9,992 bases of DNA. Source: Clostridiales bacterium. Its GTDB lineage: Bacteria; Bacillota; Clostridia; Christensenellales; Pumilibacteraceae. Under the pieces are notes generated by a model. The model did not search any database, was not told the DNA's origin, and saw only the letters and a program-made list of their open reading frames with translations. The position numbers and the translations under genes are program-made. Shown in pieces: positions 1 to 6,101 of the stretch. The stretch lies in contig JAIEBL010000098.1 in NCBI GenBank assembly GCA_029069015.1, positions 1 through 9,992 of the forward strand, in the 5' to 3' direction. The number at the start of each line of letters is the position of its first letter. The stretch's first letter is position 1.

Positions 1-1208
1 CCATCTGCCCGCATATCGTAGAACCACACCTTATCCGTGCCGCCGTGTTCCGTTTTGGTAAACACGAGTACGGCGGTAGAAACGCCTGCGTAAGGCTTGA
101 ACACGCCGCTCGGCATAGATATGACGGCTTGCAGTTGATTGTTTTCTATGATCTCCTTGCGTATTGCCCTATGCGCCGAAGAAGAGCCAAACAGCACGCC
201 GTCAGGCACGATACAAGCGCAACGCCCGCCCATACGCAGCATACGCAAAAACAGAGCAAGGAACAAAAGCTCCGTCTTTTTCGTTTTGCATACCTTTAGC
301 AGGTCCGCGGAAACGGTGTCGCTGTCTAAGCTCCCCTTAAACGGCGGATTGGCTAAAACCAGCGAAAACTTTTCTTTGTCGGGGTTTTGGTCGGAAAGGC
401 TGTCGCGGTACTCGATGAAGGGGTTATCCACGCCGTGCGTCATCATATTCATCGCGCCGATGCGAAGCATGGTTCTATCCATATCGTATCCGTGGAACAT
501 GCCGCTCATATAGTGATCTCTTTTTTGGCGGTCGAAAAATACCTCTTCTTTGCAATGCTCTTTCAGGTATTCCCCCGCCGCCACCAAAAAGCCGGACGTT
601 CCGCAAGCGGGGTCGCAAATCGTATCGTCGGGATTGGGCTGCATCATATCCACCATCATTCGGATGATATGGCGAGGCGTACGAAATTGCCCGTTGAGGC
701 CCGATTGCGAAATTTTGGAAAGCAGGTACTCGTAAACGTCGCCCTTAGCATCCACCGAATCGGTCGCTTTGATCAGTTCGAAAATAGTATCCAAGCTTGC
801 CACGATCTTGGAAAGCACGATGGGCGTCGGGATTTTGAAAATAGCGTCGTTCATGTATTTGCTGTACGCGCTTTCCTTATCCGCATGCAAATTCTTGATA
901 AACGGAAACACCCGCTCTTGCAAGATAGCATACATTTCCCCTGCGGGTTTATCACGGAAAGCCGACCACTTCAACAGTTCGCCGTCTACCGTACGATCCC
1001 CGATGACGACTTCCTTTTTGAAAATGGTTTCATACGCAAGCCCGAGCATACTCGCCTCTTTGCTCTTTCTGTCATCCGCTTCCGACAAATCGTGGATAAA
1101 CATTAAGTATGTTATCTGCTCAATCACGTCCAGCGGATTGACGAGGCCGCCCGCCGCAAAAATATCCCAAAGTCCGTCTATTTTGTTTTTCGATTCACCC
1201 GTAACCAT
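1..1208 (-). CDS. hsdM: Type I restriction-modification DNA methyltransferase (N6-adenine), M subunit, 3' end off window
   Basis: This is the methyltransferase subunit of a type I restriction-modification system. It transfers a methyl group from S-adenosylmethionine to adenine N6 in the site chosen by an HsdS partner. 402 codons are visible and the reading frame runs off the left edge; family members are usually about 480-550 residues, so roughly the last fifth is missing. Motif I of the SAM pocket reads DPACGTSGF at residues 199-207, and the catalytic motif IV reads NPPF at 287-290. The amino-terminal part (LWDIFAAGGL at 13-22 and the helical stretch after it) fits the HsdM N-terminal helical domain, and QFRTPRHIIRMMVD precedes motif I as usual. 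The ATG lies 2 bases after the stop of the Fic gene. Its AAAGGAG ribosome site sits inside the last Fic codons, so translation is probably coupled. HsdS and HsdR should lie to the left; they are not visible. The family call is very secure. Confidence 0.97.
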   Translation of the reverse strand, partial: MVTGESKNKIDGLWDIFAAGGLVNPLDVIEQITYLMFIHDLSEADDRKSKEASMLGLAYETIFKKEVVIGDRTVDGELLKWSAFRDKPAGEMYAILQERVFPFIKNLHADKESAYSKYMNDAIFKIPTPIVLSKIVASLDTIFELIKATDSVDAKGDVYEYLLSKISQSGLNGQFRTPRHIIRMMVDMMQPNPDDTICDPACGTSGFLVAAGEYLKEHCKEEVFFDRQKRDHYMSGMFHGYDMDRTMLRIGAMNMMTHGVDNPFIEYRDSLSDQNPDKEKFSLVLANPPFKGSLDSDTVSADLLKVCKTKKTELLFLALFLRMLRMGGRCACIVPDGVLFGSSSAHRAIRKEIIENNQLQAVISMPSGVFKPYAGVSTAVLVFTKTEHGGTDKVWFYDMRAD

Positions 1209-1210
1209 TT

Positions 1211-2266
1211 TTATCTCCTTTCGCTACTAAATACGTATTTCGTATATCTGCCGCCGCCGATTTTTTCGACGTCACCCTTTTCCACCAACTCTGCAAGCGT
1301 CCTTTGTATGGTAATTTCCGAAATATCGGGGCACTGCTCTTTTATCTCCGATTTCGTAATTGCGCCGAGCTTGTTCTTGATGATCTCTATAATGCGCTGC
1401 GGCTTCGTAGGCGGTTTCGTATTCCATATCTGTACGCGGTCGTTAAAATCGCGGTACGCCGCAAGCAATACGCCAAGCATGTACTTAATAAACGGAAGAT
1501 AATCGTTTTCGTTTTCATGCCAGCCTTGCGAGCTTTCAAAAAGTGCCTCGTAATACGCTTCTTTCGTTTGTTCGATCTTCTTTTCTATACTGATATATTT
1601 ACCGACGTTGTACCCGCAGCGATACAAAAGCAGTAGCGTTAAAAGCCTGCTCATTCTGCCGTTCCCGTCGCTGAACGGGTGGATACATAAAAAGTCGAGA
1701 ATAAACATGGGAATCAATAAGAGCGGATTGATCGTTTGCCGCTCAACGGCTTGATCCAATGAAGCGCAGGCATTTTCCATAGCCTCTGCAGCAACGCCTA
1801 CTTCGACTGGCTTAAAACGAATAAGCGCTTCGTCGTTCCCATTTTCCTGCGTTATGACGTTATCCTCCGCTTTATACTTTCCGCCGTACTCTTTGCCGCT
1901 GTACGCATATAGGTCTTTGTGTAGTTGCCAGATACAGGAAGGTTTCGGCGGAATATACCGATAGTTTTCGTGTATGGTTTTCAGCGCGTTGCGGTATCCG
2001 GCGATCTCTCTTTCACTCTGATTTTGCGGATTGGTTTTATCGAGAACGAGTTGCTTGAGCCGCTCGTCACTCGTATAAATCCCCTCTATCTTGTTGGACG
2101 CTTCCGCACTTTGAATTTTTGCAATTTCCAACAGCGCAGTCAGCGTGTCGGCTTGCGTACTCAAATATAGGTTTTGCTCTCCCTTACGTTCCTGAATGGC
2201 CGCCACCATTTCAAGCAGCTCTTGCGTTATGGGAAACTTAATTGATTTATAATCAAAATTATGCAA
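1211..2266 (-). CDS. Fic family protein (AMP-transferase type) with C-terminal winged helix
   Basis: This 351-residue Fic protein probably transfers AMP (or another nucleotide moiety) to a protein hydroxyl. The core motif HPFSDGNGRMSR is at residues 196-207 and matches HPFx(D/E)GNGRxxR, including the catalytic His196. An inhibitory motif SNKIEG at 57-62 matches (S/T)xxxE(G/N) upstream of the Fic core, as in class II (N-terminally self-inhibited) Fic proteins; Glu61 would block productive ATP binding. Residues from about 285 onward look like a winged-helix domain (ITKSEIKEQCPDISEITIQ), suggesting DNA binding or autoregulation. The start is a TTG: a GAGG ribosome site lies 7 bases upstream, an in-frame ATG only occurs at codon 20, and the upstream ATG at -24 runs into a stop. 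It is the first gene of a transcript whose second gene is hsdM. Fic genes embedded in type I restriction operons are known; the target here cannot be read from sequence. Confidence 0.95.
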   Translation of the reverse strand: MHNFDYKSIKFPITQELLEMVAAIQERKGEQNLYLSTQADTLTALLEIAKIQSAEASNKIEGIYTSDERLKQLVLDKTNPQNQSEREIAGYRNALKTIHENYRYIPPKPSCIWQLHKDLYAYSGKEYGGKYKAEDNVITQENGNDEALIRFKPVEVGVAAEAMENACASLDQAVERQTINPLLLIPMFILDFLCIHPFSDGNGRMSRLLTLLLLYRCGYNVGKYISIEKKIEQTKEAYYEALFESSQGWHENENDYLPFIKYMLGVLLAAYRDFNDRVQIWNTKPPTKPQRIIEIIKNKLGAITKSEIKEQCPDISEITIQRTLAELVEKGDVEKIGGGRYTKYVFSSERR

Positions 2267-2277
2267 CGCTCAACCTC

Positions 2278-2309
2278 AATTATATCATTTTTCAAATTTT
2301 GATATAATT
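2278..2309. repeat. 10-bp perfect inverted repeat in the Fic leader
   Basis: AATTATATCA (2278-2287) pairs perfectly with TGATATAATT (2300-2309) across a 12-base A/T-rich spacer. It starts at the -10 box and ends immediately before the GAGG ribosome site of the Fic gene. It could be a second protein site or an RNA hairpin that affects translation. The arms are A+T-rich, so chance is less easily excluded than for the neighbouring 13-bp repeat. Confidence 0.5.
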
Positions 2310-2335
2310 ATAACGCTTGACGGTAATTTTGTCAA
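2307..2335 (-). promoter_or_regulatory. Consensus sigma-A promoter of the Fic-hsdM operon
   Basis: On the minus strand a perfect TTGACA (2330-2335) is separated by exactly 17 bases from a perfect TATAAT (2307-2312). The -10 ends about 40 bases before the TTG start, giving a leader that can hold the ribosome site. Full-consensus promoters are usually kept off by a repressor, and this one overlaps a long inverted repeat. Confidence 0.85.
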
Positions 2336-2343
2336 GCGTTATA
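2309..2343. repeat. 13-bp perfect inverted repeat overlapping the Fic promoter (candidate operator)
   Basis: TATAACGCTTGAC (2309-2321) is matched exactly by GTCAAGCGTTATA (2331-2343), with a 9-base spacer. One arm contains most of the -35 box and the other arm contains most of the -10 box, so a dimeric regulator bound here would cover both. No U tract follows on the minus strand, which argues against a terminator for the gene upstream. The regulator is not identified; the winged helix of the Fic protein is one candidate (inference). Confidence 0.75.
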
Positions 2344-2376
2344 CGTTTGCATATTCGATTTCGGCATTTGCGGGGG

Positions 2377-2949
2377 TTATTCGGTCTTTTCTTTATTTTT
2401 CTCCTCGTGCTTCTCGGCTATGGTTTTTATGATCGGGAAAAGCACTTTCGTGAACAGTTCGACGGCTAGAAGGTAAAGGTGAATCTTGGCGTGGTGTTCG
2501 CCCGGTTCGATCAGCATGGTCAAAGAAAATGCGATGACCGTAAGTGATTCAATCAGATTGACGATGGCGACAATCCTGCAGGGTAAAAGCCGGCTTTCTT
2601 TCAGTTCCTCGGTCACTTCCGCAAGCTCGCGCGTTTCTCTGAGGATTGACCACATTGCCCAGACCACGCACACGACGGCGTACGTTACGTTCGTTTCGCC
2701 CGTCTCAACGAAGACGATAAGGGTAAGCCCGATGACGATTTCGACGACGTTCCAGAAAAGCGAATGGATAGCGTAATGTTTTTTATACTTAATCGCGGTA
2801 AAGACAATTTCTTCCACGCCGTAAAAAATGATGACGCTGCCGATAAAGTACCGTAGCACTTCGATTTCCGCAAGGGTAGGCACGAGCGCCAAGACCACTG
2901 CGGTCAGCGCCCCAAATAGCCCCGTTCTTATCATGCCGTAAACTTTCAT
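2377..2949 (-). CDS. Six-helix membrane protein resembling the HdeD/DUF308 family
   Basis: This 190-residue integral membrane protein has about six predicted membrane segments (roughly residues 8-25, 33-52, 66-82, 88-104, 126-147 and 155-173) and a short, highly charged cytoplasmic tail (HEEKNKEKTE). The arrangement of three helix pairs and the recurring pattern of a glycine early in a helix followed by an aromatic/acidic turn (for example RYFIGSVIIFYGVEEI at 33-48) resemble the HdeD/DUF308 family. HdeD is linked to acid tolerance in enterobacteria, but no function is established for most relatives. The ATG at 2949 was chosen because a GGGGAAGGG purine tract precedes it; the longer reading starting at 3027 begins with a basic, proline-rich stretch unlike this family. 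It lies 104 bases downstream of the membrane gene 3054-4211 on the same strand and may share its transcript. The family assignment is tentative; that it is a membrane protein is secure. Confidence 0.7.
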   Translation of the reverse strand: MKVYGMIRTGLFGALTAVVLALVPTLAEIEVLRYFIGSVIIFYGVEEIVFTAIKYKKHYAIHSLFWNVVEIVIGLTLIVFVETGETNVTYAVVCVVWAMWSILRETRELAEVTEELKESRLLPCRIVAIVNLIESLTVIAFSLTMLIEPGEHHAKIHLYLLAVELFTKVLFPIIKTIAEKHEEKNKEKTE

Positions 2950-3053
2950 ACGTTTCCCTTCCCCATTTACCAATCGATTTCGCGGCGGACTCTGCACGGG
3001 CAGCGGTGCTACGCTCTTTCGTCGCACGAGTCATTCTTCCAAATCACTATACT

Positions 3054-4211
3054 CTATTCGTTCGGATGATTCCCATCGGCGGGTAATTTTGTTTCGACAC
3101 GCAGTATGACGAATACGGTGCCTATGAGTAAACAAATCCCGCCGAAGACGCCGCACACCCATATAGCGGTTTTGCTCGTATCATAATTTCTTCTTTCGGC
3201 TTGTTCGGCATCGCGTTCATGCAGATACGTCTTTCCCGCGAACTCTATGTGCGATACGTTTTTACGCCCGTAGTCATCCGTGTAGCCCACGTGGAGTACG
3301 ATATCCCTTTTAGACAGCGACGTATTTTTAAGCGAAGTATCCAGAACGCCATAGATAAGGGAATTCACGTAATAAACCGATTCGTCGTCTTTAAGTTTAA
3401 TGGTGAGCGTTGCGCTCTCATATTCGTAGCTTTCCACGGTCCCTTCTACAACGTAGTTTTCGAAAGTCGGCGAAGAAGCCACCAGGGCAATAAACACCAA
3501 ACAGAACAGCGCGGCCATGCCCCCGACAAGATAAAATATCGCAAAAATACCGGTATACTTTTGCTTTTTCCGAAACGTCTTATATTCGGGCGTGGCTTTG
3601 ATCCGCTCGGAGGGAAAGGCAGGCGTAAAGGCCGGCCGATAGACAGTACCGCTGAAATTCCCTACCTTAGGGGCGGGCACTTGCGTAACGTTCATTTCTT
3701 TCAGCTTCTGCGCAATGAGATTTACGCCTACCGTAAACCCCGAAATGCGAAACAGCGGCCTGGCAAACGCATCGTACGCAACAAGCCCGCCGGTGTAGCC
3801 TTCTACGTAGCTGTAATACGTAACGTCTTTGTAATATATCTTCTTACGCTTTTTGCCGAACCGACGTACAAGTACAATCCCGTCTTCCTCTGCCGTTTCA
3901 TAGCGCAGATGCAGATACGTGAGCATGACCCACGCACATACCGCAAACAACACTTCGCATATACCGATAGCCGCTACCACCTCGAATTCTCTGTCTATGG
4001 CGGCGCCTATCATGACTAAGGCAAGAAGCACGAAAAGTATACCGAAAAAAGTGCCGAGAGATACGAATATGTATCTCGGCATTTTCGTTCGCGTACCATC
4101 AGGCGCATACTTACGCTCTTCTTTGGTTTTGGTCCTATACAGCAGCGTCAATATTGTCGGCGTAACGACCGTAACGGTAAATATAATTACGGCTTGCGTG
4201 ATCCAGTCCAT
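3054..4211 (-). CDS. Hypothetical membrane protein with five predicted helices, PH-like and extracytoplasmic domains
   Basis: I do not recognise a named family. The 385-residue protein has three N-terminal membrane segments (about 5-25, 47-71 and 77-100). A soluble region (about 103-175, RYETAEEDGIVLVRRFGKK onward) has a beta-rich pattern like bacterial PH domains. A fourth helix follows at 220-246, then a beta-rich segment at 250-340 on the opposite side of the membrane (EGTVESYEYESATLTIKLKDD), and a last helix at 348-370. The tail is short and hydrophilic. The start was placed at the ATG at 4211, not at an upstream in-frame ATG at 4229. Neither has a ribosome site, but a TATAAT lies exactly 6 bases before the 4211 ATG, which predicts a leaderless mRNA starting at this codon. 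It may be cotranscribed with 2377-2949. A role in sensing or envelope maintenance would be a guess. Confidence 0.75.
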   Translation of the reverse strand: MDWITQAVIIFTVTVVTPTILTLLYRTKTKEERKYAPDGTRTKMPRYIFVSLGTFFGILFVLLALVMIGAAIDREFEVVAAIGICEVLFAVCAWVMLTYLHLRYETAEEDGIVLVRRFGKKRKKIYYKDVTYYSYVEGYTGGLVAYDAFARPLFRISGFTVGVNLIAQKLKEMNVTQVPAPKVGNFSGTVYRPAFTPAFPSERIKATPEYKTFRKKQKYTGIFAIFYLVGGMAALFCLVFIALVASSPTFENYVVEGTVESYEYESATLTIKLKDDESVYYVNSLIYGVLDTSLKNTSLSKRDIVLHVGYTDDYGRKNVSHIEFAGKTYLHERDAEQAERRNYDTSKTAIWVCGVFGGICLLIGTVFVILRVETKLPADGNHPNE

Positions 4212-4217
4212 ACCGTA

Positions 4218-4246
4218 ATTATATACCATATTCGGCGCAAAAGCAA
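4218..4246 (-). promoter_or_regulatory. Promoter of membrane gene 3054-4211, predicted leaderless
   Basis: Minus strand: TTGCTT (4241-4246), 17-base spacer, perfect TATAAT (4218-4223), then 6 bases to the ATG at 4211. The -35 box is weak (3 of 6), but the identical TTGCTT-17-TATAAT layout recurs at 9463-9491. Transcription starting about 7 bases after the -10 would begin at the A of the ATG. Confidence 0.5.
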
Positions 4247-4298
4247 TAGAAATTCCGCTTTAAAGTTTGGAGTATACATTGAAATCTATTCGACTACT

Positions 4299-4384
4299 CG
4301 TCATTGCGAGGAACGTGGTGACGAAGCAATCCAGAACAAACGATTCGTTAAAGCTGGATTGCTTCGCATTCGCTCGCAATGACG
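4299..4384. repeat. Palindromic dispersed repeat R1 (CGTCATTGCGAG type)
   Basis: This 86-base element has perfect 12-bp terminal inverted repeats, CGTCATTGCGAG (4299-4310) and CTCGCAATGACG (4373-4384). A second, inner perfect 13-bp inverted pair is CGAAGCAATCCAG (4322-4334) with CTGGATTGCTTCG (4354-4366). It folds into a long interrupted hairpin. It is the same family as R2 at 8425-8532. Repeats with these ends are scattered through many unrelated bacterial genomes and have no transposase of their own. Confidence 0.9.
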
Positions 4385-4399
4385 GTTAACCATTATCAC

Positions 4400-4434
4400 G
4401 CGCTATTATAACGGTAAGAGATGCTATTTTTTAG
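4400..4434. repeat. Possible degraded fourth copy of the E element
   Basis: TAAGAGATGCTATTTTTT on the plus strand differs at only three positions from TAAGCGGTGCTCTTTTTT in E2. The remaining part of the element matches poorly, so this may be chance or a decayed copy. Confidence 0.25.
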
Positions 4435-4440
4435 AAAATT

Positions 4441-4500
4441 TTCTCGTAGACAAACAAATAGCCCGCTATCTTCGTAAGCGAAGTATAGTGAGCTATACAT
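4441..4500 (-). terminator. Terminator-like hairpin repeat, copy A
   Basis: Lies about 35 bases past the stop of gene 4533-5075. Read on the minus strand, the region 4496-4458 folds as an interrupted stem: outer ATAGC/GCTAT, an inner CTAT/ATAG pair, and CTTCG/CGAAG closing a CTTA loop. It is followed by a U-rich but interrupted tail (TTTGTTTGTC). It shares its loop, inner stem and tail with copy B at 7301-7357, including the outer block GTAGACAAACAAA. This is probably a mobile or amplified terminator; termination strength is unproven. Confidence 0.6.
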
Positions 4501-4532
4501 TTTTCTGATTTCATACAAAAGCATAATAATAC

Positions 4533-5075
4533 TTAATGTTGCGTTAAATATTTTTGCCACGTTCGGGAATATCGGTCATCAAAGGATACTCTTGTAATTT
4601 CGGAATATGAGATTTTAATATTATCATCCCATACGCCGTCAGCGTCAACCGAAGAAAAAACAATATATGATTTCTTTATTTCCGTCACGTAACCCATATA
4701 AAAAAAGTTATTGTCATTGTCTGTTTTCTCATTTTCAACGATAACTAACTTATTGAGCGGTTGTAACGACTCGAATACAGATTGCCAAGAGGATAACGTA
4801 ATCGAAGGTTTCTCGATTCCGTCAAGCAATCTGTTTTCCTCATTTATTTTTTGACAAATGCCATCTCCGATTTTGAGTTTTTTTATATCGGATATTTTTC
4901 GAATTTGAAACCCGTCAAGCATGAAATCAACTTCGTGAATACCCAGTACTAAATTTTCCGAAACGTCAAGAATATAAAAATACCAGTAGCCAGGATCATA
5001 GTTAAAAACGCAGCGGCAAATATCATATGTTCCTATTGCATTGTGTAATAAATTTATTTTGTCGCTTTTTTTCAT
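4533..5075 (-). CDS. Hypothetical protein, 180 residues, A+T-rich gene
   Basis: I do not recognise a named domain. The protein is soluble and has no signal peptide or membrane segment. It begins with a short helical stretch (KINLLHNAIG). A beta-rich section with aromatics follows (YWYFYILDVSENLVLGIHEVDF, residues about 30-51), then a DGFQIRKISDIKKLKIGDG segment (54-72), and the second half alternates strands and helices, ending in SYSEITRVSFDDRYSRTWQKYL. Its phrasing resembles small lone hypothetical proteins common in Clostridia. The ATG has a GGAG ribosome site 8 bases upstream. The gene is visibly A+T-richer than both neighbours, has its own candidate promoter (5102-5130), is preceded by repeat E1 and followed by hairpin A. 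This looks like a self-contained, possibly acquired unit. That it is a real gene is likely; the function is unknown. Confidence 0.8.
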   Translation of the reverse strand: MKKSDKINLLHNAIGTYDICRCVFNYDPGYWYFYILDVSENLVLGIHEVDFMLDGFQIRKISDIKKLKIGDGICQKINEENRLLDGIEKPSITLSSWQSVFESLQPLNKLVIVENEKTDNDNNFFYMGYVTEIKKSYIVFSSVDADGVWDDNIKISYSEITRVSFDDRYSRTWQKYLTQH

Positions 5076-5101
5076 ATATACGTCTCCGCTTATCTTTATT
5101 T

Positions 5102-5130
5102 ATCGTATCAAGGCTAAAAGCAAAAGGCAA
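5102..5130 (-). promoter_or_regulatory. Candidate promoter of gene 4533-5075
   Basis: Minus strand TTGCCT (5125-5130), 17-base spacer, TACGAT (5102-5107) preceded by TGA, i.e. an extended -10. Each hexamer matches consensus at 4 of 6 positions. The leader would be about 20 bases and contains the GGAG site. Confidence 0.4.
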
Positions 5131-5154
5131 GGGAATTGCTTATTCACCTTAACA

Positions 5155-5198
5155 TTTTATCCACTATCAAATACTCCGCAAGCGGTGCTGTTTTGTCG
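5155..5198 (-). repeat. E element, copy 1
   Basis: On the minus strand it reads AAAACAGCACCGCTTGCGGA followed by GTATTTGATAGTGGATAAAA. It starts about 9 bases after the stop of the membrane gene 5207-6016. It matches E2 (7828-7868) and E3 (9521-9556) in a core of GCACCGCTTACGGTGTATT plus CATAGGGATAAAA. The core can form a short hairpin around CCG-loop-CGG. Confidence 0.65.
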
Positions 5199-5206
5199 TG
5201 AAGTTA

Positions 5207-6016
5207 TCAGTCCGACGTGCGGGTTTTATTACGCCCGAATATTTCTATTGCGTTCAGTTCGGATATACGGGTCGTGAACGGTACTTTGTCGCGGCGCTTT
5301 AAGTCCTCGGTAAAGCGCGAGGTGATCAGCGCATAAATGCAGTATATGGGGACGATTCCCAGATTCGTTTCGAACAGCGAGTTTACGACCAGCGTCGTCA
5401 GCTTTTGCAGCACCCCGAATTCCGCAGAACGGATGCCGCCGAGGAGTAGCCCCGCTTCCCAACCGAGCTGTACGCTGACGCCTATCAAAAGCATCCAAAA
5501 TATGGGAAAGCGTTTCGATTTGTCTTTTTGCAACAGATTGTAGATAATTGCGGCGAAGTATCCTACGACGAGTATGAGCGCCATCACCCAATGATACGCG
5601 CCGGTCGTGCGCTGTATCTTTATCGGTTGAAGATCGGGCGCGGCGTTTGCGAGCATGGGCGCAACAAACCACCACACGAGAATGAGAAGCGTCCACTCGA
5701 ATTTGTGTTCGTCGCGCGCGCTCCACAGCCATATCCATACAAAGTTGGTTATGCCGTAACTCATCGACATCCATAGCAACACGCCGAACATACTGCCGCC
5801 CTCTATCGAGCGCGTGTGCAGTGCCGCATGAAATATCCCGTAATCGACCACGAAATACAGTATGCCGCCGAAAAGCCCGAATATGGCGGTCAGGTATTTC
5901 CGCTTAACGATCAGAAGCGCCATCAGTCCGACAAGAAAAATCGAGTCGATAAGAATGTACAAGGGATTGAATACGCGTTGCGCGATGATTTCTGTGCCTA
6001 TAAGAGAAGTGTTCAT
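5207..6016 (-). CDS. Multi-pass membrane protein of unknown function
   Basis: This 269-residue integral membrane protein has about seven hydrophobic segments (around 18-37, 42-63, 76-99, 105-123, 141-162, 171-193 and 205-233) and a basic C-terminal tail. Conserved-looking loop motifs include FNPLYILIDSIFL near the start, LWMSMSYGITNFVWIW (81-96), QRTTGAYHWVMA (135-146), LGWEAGLLLGGIRSA (184-198) and TSRFTEDLKRR (232-242). They recall a family of uncharacterised clostridial and spirochaetal membrane proteins, but I cannot give a name or role. An upstream ATG exists at 6073, but the start chosen is 6016: a strong promoter (6023-6051) ends exactly 6 bases before it, which places the mRNA 5' end at this ATG and excludes the longer form. 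There is no ribosome site. Repeat E1 follows the stop. Confidence 0.8.
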   Translation of the reverse strand: MNTSLIGTEIIAQRVFNPLYILIDSIFLVGLMALLIVKRKYLTAIFGLFGGILYFVVDYGIFHAALHTRSIEGGSMFGVLLWMSMSYGITNFVWIWLWSARDEHKFEWTLLILVWWFVAPMLANAAPDLQPIKIQRTTGAYHWVMALILVVGYFAAIIYNLLQKDKSKRFPIFWMLLIGVSVQLGWEAGLLLGGIRSAEFGVLQKLTTLVVNSLFETNLGIVPIYCIYALITSRFTEDLKRRDKVPFTTRISELNAIEIFGRNKTRTSD

Positions 6017-6022
6017 GCAAGC

Positions 6023-6051
6023 AGTATACCATAAAACACAGCGCATGGCAA
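6023..6051 (-). promoter_or_regulatory. Promoter of membrane gene 5207-6016, predicted leaderless
   Basis: Minus strand TTGCCA (6046-6051), 17-base spacer, TATACT (6023-6028) with an extended TGG before the -10. Both hexamers match consensus at 5 of 6. Six bases separate the -10 from the ATG at 6016, so transcription should start at or next to the start codon. Confidence 0.7.
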
Positions 6052-6075
6052 TCTTTACGCGGCGGGCAACCAATT

Positions 6076-6096
6076 AAAAAACGCCGCCGAACGGCA
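6076..6096 (-). terminator. Rho-independent terminator of the HAD gene
   Basis: Minus strand stem TGCCG (6092-6096) with CGGCG (6082-6086), 5-base loop, followed directly by six T (6081-6076). It lies 6 bases past the stop of gene 6102-6569 and just upstream of the next promoter. The stem is short, with one G-U pair. Confidence 0.55.
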
Positions 6097-6101
6097 AAAC
6101 T

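Larger units (their letters stand above)
4212..4532. other. Intergenic stretch with promoter and three repeat elements
   Basis: These 321 bases hold no convincing gene. From left to right they contain the promoter of the 3054-4211 gene, an A+T-rich spacer, the palindromic repeat R1 (4299-4384), a possible degraded E-type element (about 4400-4434) and the terminator-like hairpin repeat A (4441-4500). The only open frame over R1 is a translation of the repeat. Confidence 0.8.

Noticed and set aside
387..1106. 239-residue plus-strand frame
   Set aside because: Lies entirely opposite the hsdM gene, whose motifs are unmistakable, and shows no family resemblance.
2309..2343. Inverted repeat read as a terminator for gene 2377-2949
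   Set aside because: No T tract follows the stem on the minus strand, and the arms coincide with promoter boxes, which fits an operator better.
2950..3027. 26-residue N-terminal extension of the DUF308-like protein
   Set aside because: The extension is basic and proline-rich without a ribosome site, whereas the ATG at 2949 has a purine-rich GGGGAAGGG upstream and begins a normal membrane-protein N-terminus.
3201..4019. 272-residue plus-strand frame
   Set aside because: Antisense shadow of the membrane gene 3054-4211; basic, low-complexity-like composition with no recognisable domain or ribosome site.
6017..6073. 19-residue N-terminal extension of the membrane protein 5207-6016
   Set aside because: A near-consensus promoter lies inside this stretch, so the transcript would begin after the extension.
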